This document shows positions 39,653 to 49,289 of a stretch of 64,000 nucleotides of DNA, one piece after another. The stretch is from Rhodoferax potami (GTDB lineage: Bacteria > Pseudomonadota > Gammaproteobacteria > Burkholderiales > Burkholderiaceae_C). Every line of letters starts with the position of its first letter. Position 1 is the stretch's first letter. A program made the translations under genes and the position numbers. Where the stretch lies: the NCBI RefSeq assembly GCF_032193765.1, contig NZ_JAVBIJ010000001.1, positions 124,001-188,000 of the forward strand. The letters run 5' to 3'. The notes below the pieces were generated by a model. It saw only the letters and a program-made list of their open reading frames with translations, did not search any database and was not told the DNA's origin.

Positions 39653-40126
39653 TCAGCCGCCCGGCAGAGTGAAGGTCACCGTGCCACTCCAGAGGCGGCC
39701 GTCACGACGCCATTGCGCCTGGGTCGGCAGCATGCGGGCCTCCACCCGCACCACTGCCAGCCAGCGGGCCAGGGTTTCCGCCTCCAGGCCTTTGAGGGTG
39801 ACGGTGGCTTGCTGGTTGAGTATCAGCAGGCTGGCGCGGGGTCCGAGGCCTGTCACCGCGGCTTGCAGGCCGGCTTGAGCCGCTTGCGGCGCCAGGGCCG
39901 GGCGACTTTGTAACGCGGTGGCTTGTGCCTGCAGCGTTTGCATTTGTTGGAGTTGGGCATCCAGCGTAGCCCGTTGTGCAGGGTAAGCTTTGACAGTGCG
40001 CCAAGCCGGGGCAATGGCGGTGGTCCACGTCAGGGCGGCCACTATCAAAACCACGGCGGCCGAGACCATTGTTTGCTCGCGGGGGGGGCGCTGGTTCCAC
40101 CAGGTGCGTAGGGTTTGGGTGTTCAT
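39653..40126 (-). CDS. gspM: type II secretion protein GspM
   Basis: 157 residues with a short cytoplasmic N-terminus (TWWNQRPPREQTMVSAAVVL), one membrane span and a periplasmic ferredoxin-like domain (LILNQQATVTLKGLEAETLA). Partners GspL in the inner-membrane platform. Overlaps gspL by 4 bp. Confidence 0.9.
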   Translation of the reverse strand: MNTQTLRTWWNQRPPREQTMVSAAVVLIVAALTWTTAIAPAWRTVKAYPAQRATLDAQLQQMQTLQAQATALQSRPALAPQAAQAGLQAAVTGLGPRASLLILNQQATVTLKGLEAETLARWLAVVRVEARMLPTQAQWRRDGRLWSGTVTFTLPGG

Positions 40127-41325
40127 GGGCTCAGCACCCAGGTGGTGCCCTCGGTCCGAAGGCGCAAGCCTTTGTTTTGCAGGCCGTCACGCAACGACGC
40201 CGGGGGCTCGGCATTACCGGAAGGAGGCGTTATTCGCAACTCGCCTGCTACGTATTCGATAGCGGATGGCGCAGTATCTGCTTGGGCTACCGTGCCAAAA
40301 GCCTCTAGAAGTCGTTCCATGTCGCGCGCCCGTGTCTGCCCGCCGGCCTGGCCCAGTGCTTCTACCGCGCGCTGCATTTGCAAAGGTGCATCGACCACTA
40401 CCGTGGTGGCCGGAAAGGTACTGAGCAGCACACTCTGGATCGCACTGCGCTGTTCGGTCAGCGCTTGGCGGGCTTGCCACGCCTGCAGGTTCAGGCCTAC
40501 CAGCTGCACCGCAGCGAGTACACCCAGCGCCCAACGGGCCGGCCGCCAGGCCGGTGCTTGCCACAGCGCTGTTGCCGTTTCAGTCACTCGCTGCAACAAG
40601 GCATGGCGGTTGGCAAATTCGCCTTGCGCAAGACTCCAGGGGCCGTTGGCGGCGGCGCGCAAGCGGTCCGCACGGTGTTGCACCGTGACCTCCCGGTGGG
40701 TTTGTGATTCTGCAAGTTCAGCGCACGCTGGCTCCGCAAACAGGGCAGCGCTGGCTTGCTGGGCAGGGGCTAGAAACGCGGCCGGGGCTTGTGCTGCGCT
40801 GCGGCGATGCACGCCTGCGCTATCGGCCCATGTCCACTCTGCCGTCTCGACTTCTCCTGTGAGCCAGAGTGCCGGCGGGGTATCGGAGGAGCCGGGTCCC
40901 CACTCGGGGACGATGCTGTGCAAGGTGTGCCCGGCTTGGCGCAGCTGTTGTATTTGTTCGTTGAGCCAGTGACGCTGGCATACCGCCACCCACCAGGGAC
41001 CGGTCTCGGCACTGGTGGCCTGTAGCGCAAAGTGCAGCTGCGCCGGATCATCCAGGAGCTGGTCTTCCAGCAGACCTTCGAGTACCGATTTGAGTTTGGC
41101 GGGTTGCCGGGCCTGACCCTCGCGGCCTAGCAGCCCAGGCGGCAGCGTGATGCGGTGCCAAGACAGGGCCGCTGCGGGCACGATCAAAACCGTAGTGTCC
41201 GCACCGGAGCCAACAGCGGGCACAGTGGGCAAACGCTGGTTGCTTTGCGGGCTATCGCTGCGGACCCAGTCCCATGCAGCCTGCGTTGCATGGGGTGGTG
41301 GGGGCATGACGAGGTGCTGACGCAT
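40123..41325 (-). CDS. gspL: type II secretion protein GspL
   Basis: 400 residues. Cytoplasmic actin-like part (DTTVLIVPAAALSWHRITLP; LKSVLEGLLEDQLLDDPAQL), one membrane span near 295-315 (WALGVLAAVQLVGLNLQAWQ) and a periplasmic domain. Recruits GspE to the membrane. The start at 41325 (MRQHLVMPPPP) lies just inside the gspK end; ATGs at 41349 and 41364 are alternatives. Confidence 0.9.
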   Translation of the reverse strand: MRQHLVMPPPPHATQAAWDWVRSDSPQSNQRLPTVPAVGSGADTTVLIVPAAALSWHRITLPPGLLGREGQARQPAKLKSVLEGLLEDQLLDDPAQLHFALQATSAETGPWWVAVCQRHWLNEQIQQLRQAGHTLHSIVPEWGPGSSDTPPALWLTGEVETAEWTWADSAGVHRRSAAQAPAAFLAPAQQASAALFAEPACAELAESQTHREVTVQHRADRLRAAANGPWSLAQGEFANRHALLQRVTETATALWQAPAWRPARWALGVLAAVQLVGLNLQAWQARQALTEQRSAIQSVLLSTFPATTVVVDAPLQMQRAVEALGQAGGQTRARDMERLLEAFGTVAQADTAPSAIEYVAGELRITPPSGNAEPPASLRDGLQNKGLRLRTEGTTWVLSP

Positions 41326-41332
41326 ATCGGCT

Positions 41333-42301
41333 TCATTGTACGGAGGCATCTTGCGGCGCCTCACGTTCTTTCCAGAGAGATTTCACCTGCAAACCTTCGC
41401 GCAGCACGGCGGTGCGCTCCTGGGTCGTGAGCGTGCCGATCCGCAGGCGGGTGCGGACCTCAAAGAACCGCGAGTTCACACTGACCAAATTGTCTTGAAA
41501 TGCCGATTGCGGCAAGCCCGATGCGGCAGGCGCGTCGCCCATGCTCCGAAGCGGGCTTTTTGCCCGGCTGTCGATGAGGCGTTGGGCACTGGCTCCGTCC
41601 ATACCGGGAATGATGGCTTGGAGCACCAGCGCCGTCGCCGTGTTGATATTGACCGTGCTGCGGTCCGGGAGGACCACGACATAAGGCCGTAATTGGGCCA
41701 GGCTGCGCTGCGAGACGCCCAGCCATGCCAGTTGGTCGAGGTTGCGCGGCAGCAAGGGGGTGTTGCTGGAGCTGGGGGGTCTTTCTTGGCCTGCTTTGGG
41801 GGCCTCCAGGCCGGCTTGCAAATTGTTGATCAACAGCTGCAATTCGGCCGGCGGGAGCTTGAGCAGATCAAACAGCCGGATAAACGCGTTGCGTGTCGGC
41901 TCATGGACCTGCTGGTCCAGCACCAGGTTAGTCACGTTCAGGCGTGCCTGCAAGTCGTTGATATTGCCGGAAAGGTAGGCGTTTTGCAGAACGTCGGTGG
42001 GTAATTCTTCCGCGCTGGCGGAGCCATTGGCCAAGAAAGTGTTGAGTCGGGCCTCTTGCAGGGTGATGGCCCAGGGTTCGCCCAGATGGTCGACCGTGCC
42101 GGATCGGGCGTCTTCCCGCAGAATCAGGCGCGCCCAGTCGGTGGTGCCCTGCAGGACCCAGTTCGCTTGCACACGGGCCCGCTCTGCCGCTTCGAGGTCA
42201 TAGGCGCGCGCTTGTTGCCAGAGCGCTGCTGTGCTGAGGGTGGCGACCAGCGCCATGAGTAACAAGGCCGTCAGGATGGCCGCGCCGCGCTGGACTTTCA
42301 C
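41333..42301 (-). CDS. gspK: type II secretion minor pseudopilin GspK
   Basis: 322 residues from a GTG at 42301 that overlaps the gspJ stop (GTGA). Begins VKVQRGAAILTALLLMALVA, a prepilin-type leader with G|AAIL cleavage, then the large GspK insert domain (NINDLQARLNVTNLV; VNINTATALVLQAIIPGMDG). Tip of the pseudopilus. A much longer open frame extends upstream into gspJ but is not the gene start. Confidence 0.92.
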   Translation of the reverse strand: MKVQRGAAILTALLLMALVATLSTAALWQQARAYDLEAAERARVQANWVLQGTTDWARLILREDARSGTVDHLGEPWAITLQEARLNTFLANGSASAEELPTDVLQNAYLSGNINDLQARLNVTNLVLDQQVHEPTRNAFIRLFDLLKLPPAELQLLINNLQAGLEAPKAGQERPPSSSNTPLLPRNLDQLAWLGVSQRSLAQLRPYVVVLPDRSTVNINTATALVLQAIIPGMDGASAQRLIDSRAKSPLRSMGDAPAASGLPQSAFQDNLVSVNSRFFEVRTRLRIGTLTTQERTAVLREGLQVKSLWKEREAPQDASVQ

Positions 42302-42990
42302 GGAGTGGCTCCCGACAGGGTTGGACGGGCCCAATCCCGCACGAGCGTGCCGGCCAGCGGATGGGGGGCGTCCAGCGTCAAGACAAGGCGTATCCCGTCG
42401 GGCAGGGCTGCAGCGTCCTGTGCACCGGCGCTGGAGAGGGGGTTGCTCCAGGCGCCTCCGCGGTAGTAAAACAATTGCCATGCAGACAGTGCGGTGATGC
42501 TGACCTCTGCCGGGCGGATGCTGCTGGCATTGCCCGCAAGTGCATTGACGGTGCTCGCCTGTGCGCCTTGCGCCCACGCAGTCGCTGCGCCCCAGGCAGC
42601 TTGCCAGCTTTCGCGGGTGCTGACAGGGCCTGACTGCCAACGCAGCCAGACGGCCCGGCCCGCGCGTTCTGCCCGTGTCCAGGCTACGACGTAAGCGCCA
42701 TCGCCTTGTTGGGCGCTGCGGCGGGTCAGGCGCAGGGCCCGGCCGTCCCAGTCCAGGCTGCGGGTTTGGGGGATCTCTTGCATGGCGTCAAGATCGGCGG
42801 TCCATTGGTTCAGGCCCGCCTCGGTGATAAGCACCGCATCGTTGTGGCTGCGATTGCCCTCCATGGCGCTTTGCATGCCCGCAAGGGCTTGCCACCCCAT
42901 GGTGGTCATGAGCGCCATGACGGCGAGCGCCACCAGGAGTTCGATCAGGGTGAAGCCAGCGCTTCCGGCGCTGCGGGAAAGGCGTTGCAT
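42298..42990 (-). CDS. gspJ: type II secretion minor pseudopilin GspJ
   Basis: 230 residues. Prepilin leader MQRLSRSAGSAG|FTLIELLVAL with Glu5, then the GspJ fold (DWDGRALRLTRRS; WTRAERAGRAVWLRWQSGP). One-base overlap with gspI. Confidence 0.93.
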   Translation of the reverse strand: MQRLSRSAGSAGFTLIELLVALAVMALMTTMGWQALAGMQSAMEGNRSHNDAVLITEAGLNQWTADLDAMQEIPQTRSLDWDGRALRLTRRSAQQGDGAYVVAWTRAERAGRAVWLRWQSGPVSTRESWQAAWGAATAWAQGAQASTVNALAGNASSIRPAEVSITALSAWQLFYYRGGAWSNPLSSAGAQDAAALPDGIRLVLTLDAPHPLAGTLVRDWARPTLSGATP

Positions 42991-43364
42991 TAGTAGCGCC
43001 CCAACACAGTGCTGAGCTGGAGCAGGGGGGCGCCGTCTTTGGCCACCCTAGCCTCTACCCGGCGAAAGTTCGGGTTGGGTGTGGACTGCACCAGAAGCCG
43101 CAATTCGAAGGATTGGCCCGCTTGCGCGCACTCTTGGGTGCTGTCGCTCACATCCGGGAGCTGACCGCTCAGGCGGTATTGCACCAGGGCATTTTCAGCA
43201 CAGAGCTGGGCCAGCACCCTGCTGCTCTGGCGCTCGGTACTCCGGGTCATGGTGGCGCTGGCGCGCAGCCCGGCGATCAGCGTGACAGCCACAATGGCCA
43301 GCGCAACCAACACCTCTATCAGGGTAAAACCCTGCGTGCCGGGCCAGCGGCGATGCCACTTCAC
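42990..43364 (-). CDS. gspI: type II secretion minor pseudopilin GspI
   Basis: 124 residues. Leader MKWHRRWPGTQG|FTLIEVLVAL, then the short GspI fold (LAQLCAENALVQYRLSGQLP). Starts inside the end of gspH (4-bp overlap). Confidence 0.93.
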   Translation of the reverse strand: MKWHRRWPGTQGFTLIEVLVALAIVAVTLIAGLRASATMTRSTERQSSRVLAQLCAENALVQYRLSGQLPDVSDSTQECAQAGQSFELRLLVQSTPNPNFRRVEARVAKDGAPLLQLSTVLGRY

Positions 43365-43852
43365 GGTGCTGCTCCCGAAGGTCCTGCGGGGGCCGCGTTG
43401 CGCACCTCAAAGGCCCGAAGGCCATCGGTGGTCACATACCGGCTGGGCCCTGCAGCGTCGCTGTTGCTGAGGCGAATGGTTTGTGGGCCTATGACAGGCT
43501 CGGGGCCCAAGACAACCGGTGTGTCGCTGCGGGCCTGCAGGGTGGTGGGGTCCCAGCGCTGGGGCCTGGTTTTGATGCCATCGGTGAACTCAAATCCGCC
43601 GGGCGTAGCCCGCCACTGCAAGCTGACTCCGGTGGCGCGGGATTCGGCCCGAGCCGCTTCGAGGAGTGCAACCAGGCGCTGCGACTCACGATCGAGCTGG
43701 GTCTGAGTGCTGTCCCGCAAGGCAAATGCGACCGCGGCGGAGGCCATGCCGGTGATGGCCACCACAATCATTAACTCCAACAACGTAAAGCCACGCGACC
43801 GGGTGCGTGGGCCTGCAGGGCTGGATGCGAGGCTAGTTGTTGATGTCGGCAT
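43361..43852 (-). CDS. gspH: type II secretion minor pseudopilin GspH
   Basis: 163 residues with a long leader ending RSRG|FTLLELMIVVAI. The start at 43852 (MPTSTTSLA) has GGAAAAG upstream and overlaps gspG by 20 bp. The mature part (LVALLEAARAESRATGVSLQ) matches the GspH pattern. Confidence 0.9.
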   Translation of the reverse strand: MPTSTTSLASSPAGPRTRSRGFTLLELMIVVAITGMASAAVAFALRDSTQTQLDRESQRLVALLEAARAESRATGVSLQWRATPGGFEFTDGIKTRPQRWDPTTLQARSDTPVVLGPEPVIGPQTIRLSNSDAAGPSRYVTTDGLRAFEVRNAAPAGPSGAAP

Positions 43853-44264
43853 CTTTTCCATCGCCGCCGGCTTGGCCATCCGCGCCGAATGACATCACAT
43901 CGACCTCGCTCTTCAGGCCGGGGTTGATATAGAGGTAGGCCCGGTTCCAGGGATCCATGGGCAGTTTGTCTATGTACGGGCGCCAGTTGGCCGGAATGAC
44001 GCCGACTGTCGGTTTCGCAACCAGTGCCTGCAGGCCCTGCTCGGCAGAGGGAAAGCGCTGGTTGTCGAGTTTGTAGAGCTTGAGCGCCTGGGTGAGGTTG
44101 GCAATGTCGGTTTTGGCGGCTGTGACCCGGGCGTCATCGGCGCGGTCCAGCACGTTCGGAACAATCAAGGCCGCCAATACGCCAATGATGACCAGCACGA
44201 CCATCAGTTCAATCAGGGTAAAGCCGCGTTGTGCGGCGCGGTACAAACGGATGTGTGGGCTCAT
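43833..44264 (-). CDS. gspG: type II secretion major pseudopilin GspG
   Basis: 143 residues. Leader ...AAQRG|FTLIELMVVLVIIGVLAA and the conserved GspG region (LYKLDNQRFPSAEQGLQALV; YIDKLPMDPWNRAYLY; SFGADGQAGGDGKDADINN, the calcium-binding loop). Main subunit of the pseudopilus and first gene of the leftward operon, divergent from gspC. Confidence 0.96.
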   Translation of the reverse strand: MSPHIRLYRAAQRGFTLIELMVVLVIIGVLAALIVPNVLDRADDARVTAAKTDIANLTQALKLYKLDNQRFPSAEQGLQALVAKPTVGVIPANWRPYIDKLPMDPWNRAYLYINPGLKSEVDVMSFGADGQAGGDGKDADINN

Positions 44265-44329
44265 GGGGACTTCTGGTCAGCAAAGTGGAAGGGGGGCCGG
44301 TAGGCGTCTCGGTCAATCATAATGCGCCC

Positions 44330-44797
44330 ATGCCTTATCCCGCTTCTGTGTGGCCTCCTCGTATGGCGGCTTTGTTGTTGTCCACTTTGGCAGCATTGAG
44401 CGCTGTCTATTGGGGCCTGCATTGGCGCTTGCCCGCGCAACAGGCAATGGCTGGGGTGGCGGAGCCCGCAGAGCAGGCGTTGGACGTTGGTGCGGTTGCC
44501 CGTGGCCTGGGCGCTGCCCCCGAGGGCGCGGCCCAGCCCGCAGTGGTGGCAGCCCCTGCGGCAGAGGCTTCGCGGTTTGTGCTTCAAGGGGTGCTGGGTG
44601 GCGATCGTGCGGGCGCGGCCTTGATCGCGATTGACAACAAACCTGCCAAGCCGTTTGCACTCGGGGCTGAATTGGCCAGCGGCTGGCAACTAACCCGCGT
44701 GGCCGGGCGCACGGTGACGATCGGTCGTCAAGGGGCCGAGCTGGAATTGAGCTTGCCCCCGCTGGCGCTACCCGCTGCCACCAAAAAAGCGCCCTAG
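44330..44797 (+). CDS. gspC: type II secretion protein GspC
   Basis: 155 residues. One N-terminal membrane segment (AALLLSTLAALSAVYWGLHW), Ala/Pro-rich linker and a homology-region domain (FVLQGVLGGDRAGAALIAID; LASGWQLTRVAGRTVTIG). It links the inner-membrane platform to the secretin. Shorter than typical GspC and without a PDZ or coiled-coil end. Divergent from gspG, so it has its own promoter in the 65-bp gap. Confidence 0.85.
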   Translation: MPYPASVWPPRMAALLLSTLAALSAVYWGLHWRLPAQQAMAGVAEPAEQALDVGAVARGLGAAPEGAAQPAVVAAPAAEASRFVLQGVLGGDRAGAALIAIDNKPAKPFALGAELASGWQLTRVAGRTVTIGRQGAELELSLPPLALPAATKKAP

Positions 44798-44824
44798 CCC
44801 GCATCCCGTATGCGCAGGTAGCTA

Positions 44825-46459
44825 TCATTTTTGTAGAAACATCCGGTACACCGGGTTGTGGGTTTCTTCTACATACGGATAGTTCAGGGTTTGTAAGAAT
44901 TTTTCAAACGCTTTGTCGTCTGCCTCTGGCACCTGCAAACCGACCAGGATGCGGCCGTAGTCGGCGCCCTGGTTGCGGTAATGGAAGAGGCTGATGTTCC
45001 AGCCCGGGCGCATCAGGCTCAGGAACTTCATCAGCGCGCCTGGCCGCTCGGGGAACACAAAACGCAACAGCCGCTCGTCCTGCGCGAGGCTGGAGATGCC
45101 GCCCACCATGTGGCGGATGTGCTCTTTGGCCAGCTCGTCGTGGGTCAGGTCCAGGGTCTTGAAGCCGTTTTTCTCAAAGTTCTTGGCCACCTTGGTGGAT
45201 TCGCCTTTGCTTTGGGTGGTGAGGCCCACAAACACATGGGCCCTGGCCGCGTCGCTGATGCGGTAGTTGAACTCGGTCACATTGCGTGTGCCGCCGGGTA
45301 GCTCGCCAATCAGCTCACAAAATCGCTTGAAGCTGCCGCGCTCTTCAGGGATAGTGACAGCGAACAGAGCTTCACGCTCTTCGCCCACTTCGGCCCGCTC
45401 GGCTACAAAGCGCAGGCGGTCGAAGTTCATGTTGGCGCCGCATAAGATGGCGGCATAGGTCTCACCCTTGGTTTTGTGGGTGGCTACATATTGTTTGATA
45501 GCCGCGACTGCCAGTGCGCCTGCCGGCTCGACAATGCTGCGGGTATCCACAAAGATGTCTTTGATGGCGGCGCACACGGCGTCGGTGTCCACCGTCACAT
45601 AGCCGTCGACCAGGTCATGGGCGATGCGGAAAGTTTCTTCGCCCACCAGCTTTACCGCGGTGCCATCGGAGAACAGGCCAACATCAGGCAGCGTTACGCG
45701 CTCGTGTGCGCCCACCGACTGGATCATGGCGTTGGAGTCGTTCATCTGCACCCCAATAACTTTGACGCCGGGTGCCACCGCCTTGATGTAGTTCGCCACA
45801 CCTGAGATCAGGCCGCCGCCGCCAATAGCCACAAAGACCGCATCAATACCCGGGCCGGTTTTGCTGCCGGTTTTGTGGCCCGACTTGGCGGCCTTGTCAG
45901 CCCCCAGCGTCTGCACTTGGCGCATGATTTCCATCGCCACCGTGCCCTGGCCGGCAATCACATCCGGGTCGTCAAAGGGGTGCACAAAGGTGAGTCCCTC
46001 TTTCTTTTGCAGGGCCAGCGCATGGTCGTAGGCGTCGGAATAGCTTTCGCCGAACAGCACCACTTCGCCGCCGAAGCCGCGCACGGCATCCACTTTGAGT
46101 TGGGGCGTGGTGGTCGGCATCACGATGATCGCGCGCACACCCATGCGGCTGGCGGACAAAGCTACACCTTGGGCGTGGTTGCCAGCCGAGGCGCAAATGA
46201 CGCCTTTGGCAATCTGCTCGGCAGGCATTTGGGCCATCTTGTTGTAGGCGCCACGCAGCTTGAAGCTGCGCACGGGCTGCTGGTCTTCGCGCTTGAACAA
46301 CACCGTGTTGTGCAGCCGCCGGCTGAGCGCGCGGGCGGGCTCTAGCGCTGTCTCTACCGCCACGTCGTACACACGGGCAGTGAGAATCTTCTTCAGGTAG
46401 TCGGCTGGGGTGAGCGGGGCTGGGGTATTCAGGGCTGAGGACGGGGTCTTGGTGCTCAC
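44825..46459 (-). CDS. ilvA: threonine ammonia-lyase, biosynthetic
   Basis: 544 residues. PLP lysine in KLRGAYNKMAQM (SFKLRGAYN), phosphate-binding GGGGLISG and two C-terminal ACT-like regulatory domains (ALFAVTIPEERGSFKRFCEL; RLLRFVFPERPGALMKFLSL), so isoleucine-regulated as in E. coli IlvA. Start set at the GTG 46459 with GGAG upstream; a long upstream extension overlaps the OsmC gene and is not conserved-looking. An Ala/Lys-rich insert (KAAKSGHKTGSKTGPG) interrupts the catalytic domain. Confidence 0.93.
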   Translation of the reverse strand: MSTKTPSSALNTPAPLTPADYLKKILTARVYDVAVETALEPARALSRRLHNTVLFKREDQQPVRSFKLRGAYNKMAQMPAEQIAKGVICASAGNHAQGVALSASRMGVRAIIVMPTTTPQLKVDAVRGFGGEVVLFGESYSDAYDHALALQKKEGLTFVHPFDDPDVIAGQGTVAMEIMRQVQTLGADKAAKSGHKTGSKTGPGIDAVFVAIGGGGLISGVANYIKAVAPGVKVIGVQMNDSNAMIQSVGAHERVTLPDVGLFSDGTAVKLVGEETFRIAHDLVDGYVTVDTDAVCAAIKDIFVDTRSIVEPAGALAVAAIKQYVATHKTKGETYAAILCGANMNFDRLRFVAERAEVGEEREALFAVTIPEERGSFKRFCELIGELPGGTRNVTEFNYRISDAARAHVFVGLTTQSKGESTKVAKNFEKNGFKTLDLTHDELAKEHIRHMVGGISSLAQDERLLRFVFPERPGALMKFLSLMRPGWNISLFHYRNQGADYGRILVGLQVPEADDKAFEKFLQTLNYPYVEETHNPVYRMFLQK

Positions 46460-46574
46460 AGGGCTACACTCCGGTGGGTGAGATAGGCGGTCATGGCGCT
46501 CCGCGCGGAGCGATTCATGGCATTGTAACGATGTAGAGAACAGCTCCGCGCGGGGCTTAGACAGGAAACACACC

Positions 46575-47024
46575 ATGGAATGCACCGTAAGTTGGACCGG
46601 CGGCCTCAATACCCGCTCAGGCATGGGCTTTGTGGCCGAGACCGGCAGCGGTCACACATTGATGATGGATGGCGCCCCCGATGCGGCCAAACCTGAAAAC
46701 GGCGGCCAGAACCTGGCACCACGCCCCTTGGAGACCGTGCTGGCAGGCACCGGTGGTTGCACCGCCTATGACGTGGTACTCATCCTAAAACGCGGCCGCC
46801 ACGATGTGCAGGGCTGCACCGTGAAGCTGACCGCCGAGCGCGCCGACTTGGATCCCAAGGTGTTTACCAAGATCCACATGCAATTTACCGTGACCGGCAA
46901 GGGAATCCCTGCCAGCGCGGTGGAGCGCGCCATTGCCATGAGTCACGACAAGTACTGCTCAGCCAGCATCATGCTGGCCAAAACAGCAGAGATCACTACA
47001 GGGTTTGACCTTATAGAGGTCTGA
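46575..47024 (+). CDS. OsmC-family protein (YhfA-like)
   Basis: 149 residues. OsmC fold with two redox Cys: LAGTGGCTAYDVVLILKRGR and SHDKYCSASIMLAKT. YhfA-type members are thiol-dependent hydroperoxide-related proteins; the exact role here is not established. Starts after ACAGGAAAC and is divergent from ilvA. Confidence 0.9.
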   Translation: MECTVSWTGGLNTRSGMGFVAETGSGHTLMMDGAPDAAKPENGGQNLAPRPLETVLAGTGGCTAYDVVLILKRGRHDVQGCTVKLTAERADLDPKVFTKIHMQFTVTGKGIPASAVERAIAMSHDKYCSASIMLAKTAEITTGFDLIEV

Positions 47025-47099
47025 TGACTTTTGCGGAAAAGCGCTAGATAATCGGAATTTCTCAATAGTCGTCTGACGACTTGTCGTGAGGTCCGAGGT

Positions 47100-48662
47100 A
47101 TGTCTAGAAGTTTTTGCGTAGTTTCTATAGCGTCTGCGCTCATCGGCGTAGCGAGCCTGACAGGATGCAGTTCGGTCATGCCCACAGGGGCATCTGCTGT
47201 TCCGGCACGATCCCCGCAGCTGTTTAAGACAGTCGCCCTGATCATGGGCGAACCTAACTTTTCTGTAGATGGCGCTTATCAAGAGCTGGAAGAGGGCTTG
47301 TACACCCAGCCGGAATTGCGCAATGGCACGCTGGTGATGGCGCCCTTGGGCGACATCGTCCCGTATCTGGGTGGGCAATACCGCTACTCGGTGGCTGAGG
47401 GGCGGGTCCAGCTGACCCTCGGAGACAAGACTTTGCTGGCGTCCGTCGGGCAACGCAATGCCACCGTCAATGGGGCCCCCGTGATCCTCGAGGCTGAGGT
47501 GGAAGAACGCAATGGAAGTGCTTGGGTGCCCGTGAGTTCCGTGTGGGAAGCCATGGGCGCCTTCGTGAAGTGGGATAAAGCCCGCCAGCGGCTCACCGGT
47601 GCCTTTGTACTGCCCGCGGGTGTCAAACTGGCTGACTTTGCGCGGGGTGGTCCTGTGACTGAAGAGACCCTGCTGTCCCAAAAGGCGGGGTTCTACGGAT
47701 CTGCAGACGGCGTCCGTATGGGCGACGTCATCGTGGGCTACCAAAATAAGGATGGCGGGTGGCCTAAGCTGGAAAAGACGGTCAGTCTTCTAACGCCGGT
47801 GAACAAAGAGGCCTTGACCGGGTTCCGAAGCAAATCCACGATCGACAACGATTCCACGACCAAACAGCTGGTTGCTTTGGCCAAGGTGCAGGCGGCTAGC
47901 GGCAAGTCCAGCCACAAAGAGTCATTTTTACGGGGCTTGGACTATCTATTAGCAGCGCAGCACCCGAGTGGGGGTTGGCAACAATTCTGGCCACAGCCCC
48001 AAGGCTACAAGGCGCGCATCACTTTCAATGACGACGCGATCGCCAACGTGTTGGAAATCTTGCGGGATGTCGCCGAAAGAAAGCCGGAGATGGCGTTTGT
48101 GGATGCCGCACGAGTGGCGAAAGCCCGTGATGCCTATAACAAAGGTCTGCAGTTGATTCTGGCCAGCCAAGTCCGGATTGATGGCAAAAAAACGGGCTGG
48201 GCTGCCCAGTACGACGAGTTGACCCTGAAGCCTGCCATGGGGCGCGCCTTTGAGTTGCCCTCTATCAGTGGGGATGAGAGCGTCAATGTGCTTCGCTTTT
48301 TGATGTCATTACCGCAACCGTCTTCTGAGGTGGTGGACGCTATCCAGAGTGGCATGGCATGGTTTGATGCAGCCAAAGTCTCAGGTATCAAGCTAATCCA
48401 GGTGAGTGACAAAACGCTGGAGTTCGGCTTTGACCGCCGTGTGGTGGCGGACGCTAGCGCACCGCCCCTCTGGGCGCGCTTTTATGACCTCGATTCCGGG
48501 CGCCCACTGTTCACATCTCGAGACGGTGTCAAGAAAGCGGCGTATGCCGATGTGAGTTACGAGCGTCGGGTGAAGTACAACTGGTACACCAGCGCTGCAA
48601 CCGAACTACTCACCAAAGAGTATCCCGCTTGGCTGGCCCGTCACAAAGTGGCTGCCCGCTAG
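47100..48662 (+). CDS. pectate lyase (PL10-type) with N-terminal copper amine oxidase-like domain
   Basis: 520 residues. Signal peptide with lipobox LTGC (about residue 23), then a stalk-type copper amine oxidase N-like domain (about 70-165, ATVNGAPVILEAEVEERNG), then the PL10 catalytic domain: IVGYQNKDGGWPKLEKTV, KSTIDNDSTTKQLVALAKV, ARITFNDDAIANVLEILRDV, PPLWARFYDL and ERRVKYNWY. Cleaves polygalacturonate by beta-elimination. The lipobox predicts surface or periplasmic anchoring; the type II system in the window could export it. Confidence 0.87.
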   Translation: MSRSFCVVSIASALIGVASLTGCSSVMPTGASAVPARSPQLFKTVALIMGEPNFSVDGAYQELEEGLYTQPELRNGTLVMAPLGDIVPYLGGQYRYSVAEGRVQLTLGDKTLLASVGQRNATVNGAPVILEAEVEERNGSAWVPVSSVWEAMGAFVKWDKARQRLTGAFVLPAGVKLADFARGGPVTEETLLSQKAGFYGSADGVRMGDVIVGYQNKDGGWPKLEKTVSLLTPVNKEALTGFRSKSTIDNDSTTKQLVALAKVQAASGKSSHKESFLRGLDYLLAAQHPSGGWQQFWPQPQGYKARITFNDDAIANVLEILRDVAERKPEMAFVDAARVAKARDAYNKGLQLILASQVRIDGKKTGWAAQYDELTLKPAMGRAFELPSISGDESVNVLRFLMSLPQPSSEVVDAIQSGMAWFDAAKVSGIKLIQVSDKTLEFGFDRRVVADASAPPLWARFYDLDSGRPLFTSRDGVKKAAYADVSYERRVKYNWYTSAATELLTKEYPAWLARHKVAAR

Positions 48663-48671
48663 AGCCATTGA

Positions 48672-49289
48672 TCAAATGCGCTCTGCCACCGTGGTCATGA
48701 CTTTGGCGGCTGCCCGCATAAGTTCTTTCACAGGGCGGGGTAGTTCCGCTGCTCCGGCAGCGGTTGCGTCATCCGCATGGCGCAGCTCGTCGCGCTGCAT
48801 TTGCGCCACGATGGCTCTGGATTCGTGGTCGCCCTCCGGTAGCGTCGACAGATGGCCCTCAAGGTGGGCGCCGACTTGTCGCTCCGTTTCAACGACAAAG
48901 CCCAGACTCCATTTGTCGCCCATGCGCCCCGCCAGCAGCCCCAAACCAAAGGCACCCGCGTACCAGAGGGGGTTTAACAAGGACGGACGTGAACCCAATG
49001 CATCAAGGCGCTGCGCAGTCCACGCCAAATGATCGGTTTCTTCAATGCAGGCCTTGGTGAAATGCTCACGCAAGCCTTTGTTAGGGGTTGTCAGCGCTTG
49101 TGCGGTGTAAAGAGCCTGCGCGCAGACTTCCCCCACATGATTCACCCGCATCAGACCCGCAGATTTCTTTCTGTCAGCATCGCTCAACTCTGTTTTAGAG
49201 TCAGGCGAGGTGGGAGATGCCTGCGAAGCGTGTGGGGTAGCGAACAGGGTGCGCAGGGCGGTATCGGCGGCGTTTAAAAGGGAATCCAT
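48672..49289 (-). CDS. coq7: 2-nonaprenyl-3-methyl-6-methoxy-1,4-benzoquinol hydroxylase
   Basis: 205 residues. Di-iron carboxylate motifs [31 protein letters not shown] and [10 protein letters not shown]. Ubiquinone biosynthesis hydroxylation step at the membrane; Coq7-type enzymes replace UbiF in many betaproteobacteria. The N-terminal 40 residues are a polar extension ([20 protein letters not shown]) before the conserved RVNHVGEV. Confidence 0.93.
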   Translation of the reverse strand: MDSLLNAADTALRTLFATPHASQASPTSPDSKTELSDADRKKSAGLMRVNHVGEVCAQALYTAQALTTPNKGLREHFTKACIEETDHLAWTAQRLDALGSRPSLLNPLWYAGAFGLGLLAGRMGDKWSLGFVVETERQVGAHLEGHLSTLPEGDHESRAIVAQMQRDELRHADDATAAGAAELPRPVKELMRAAAKVMTTVAERI

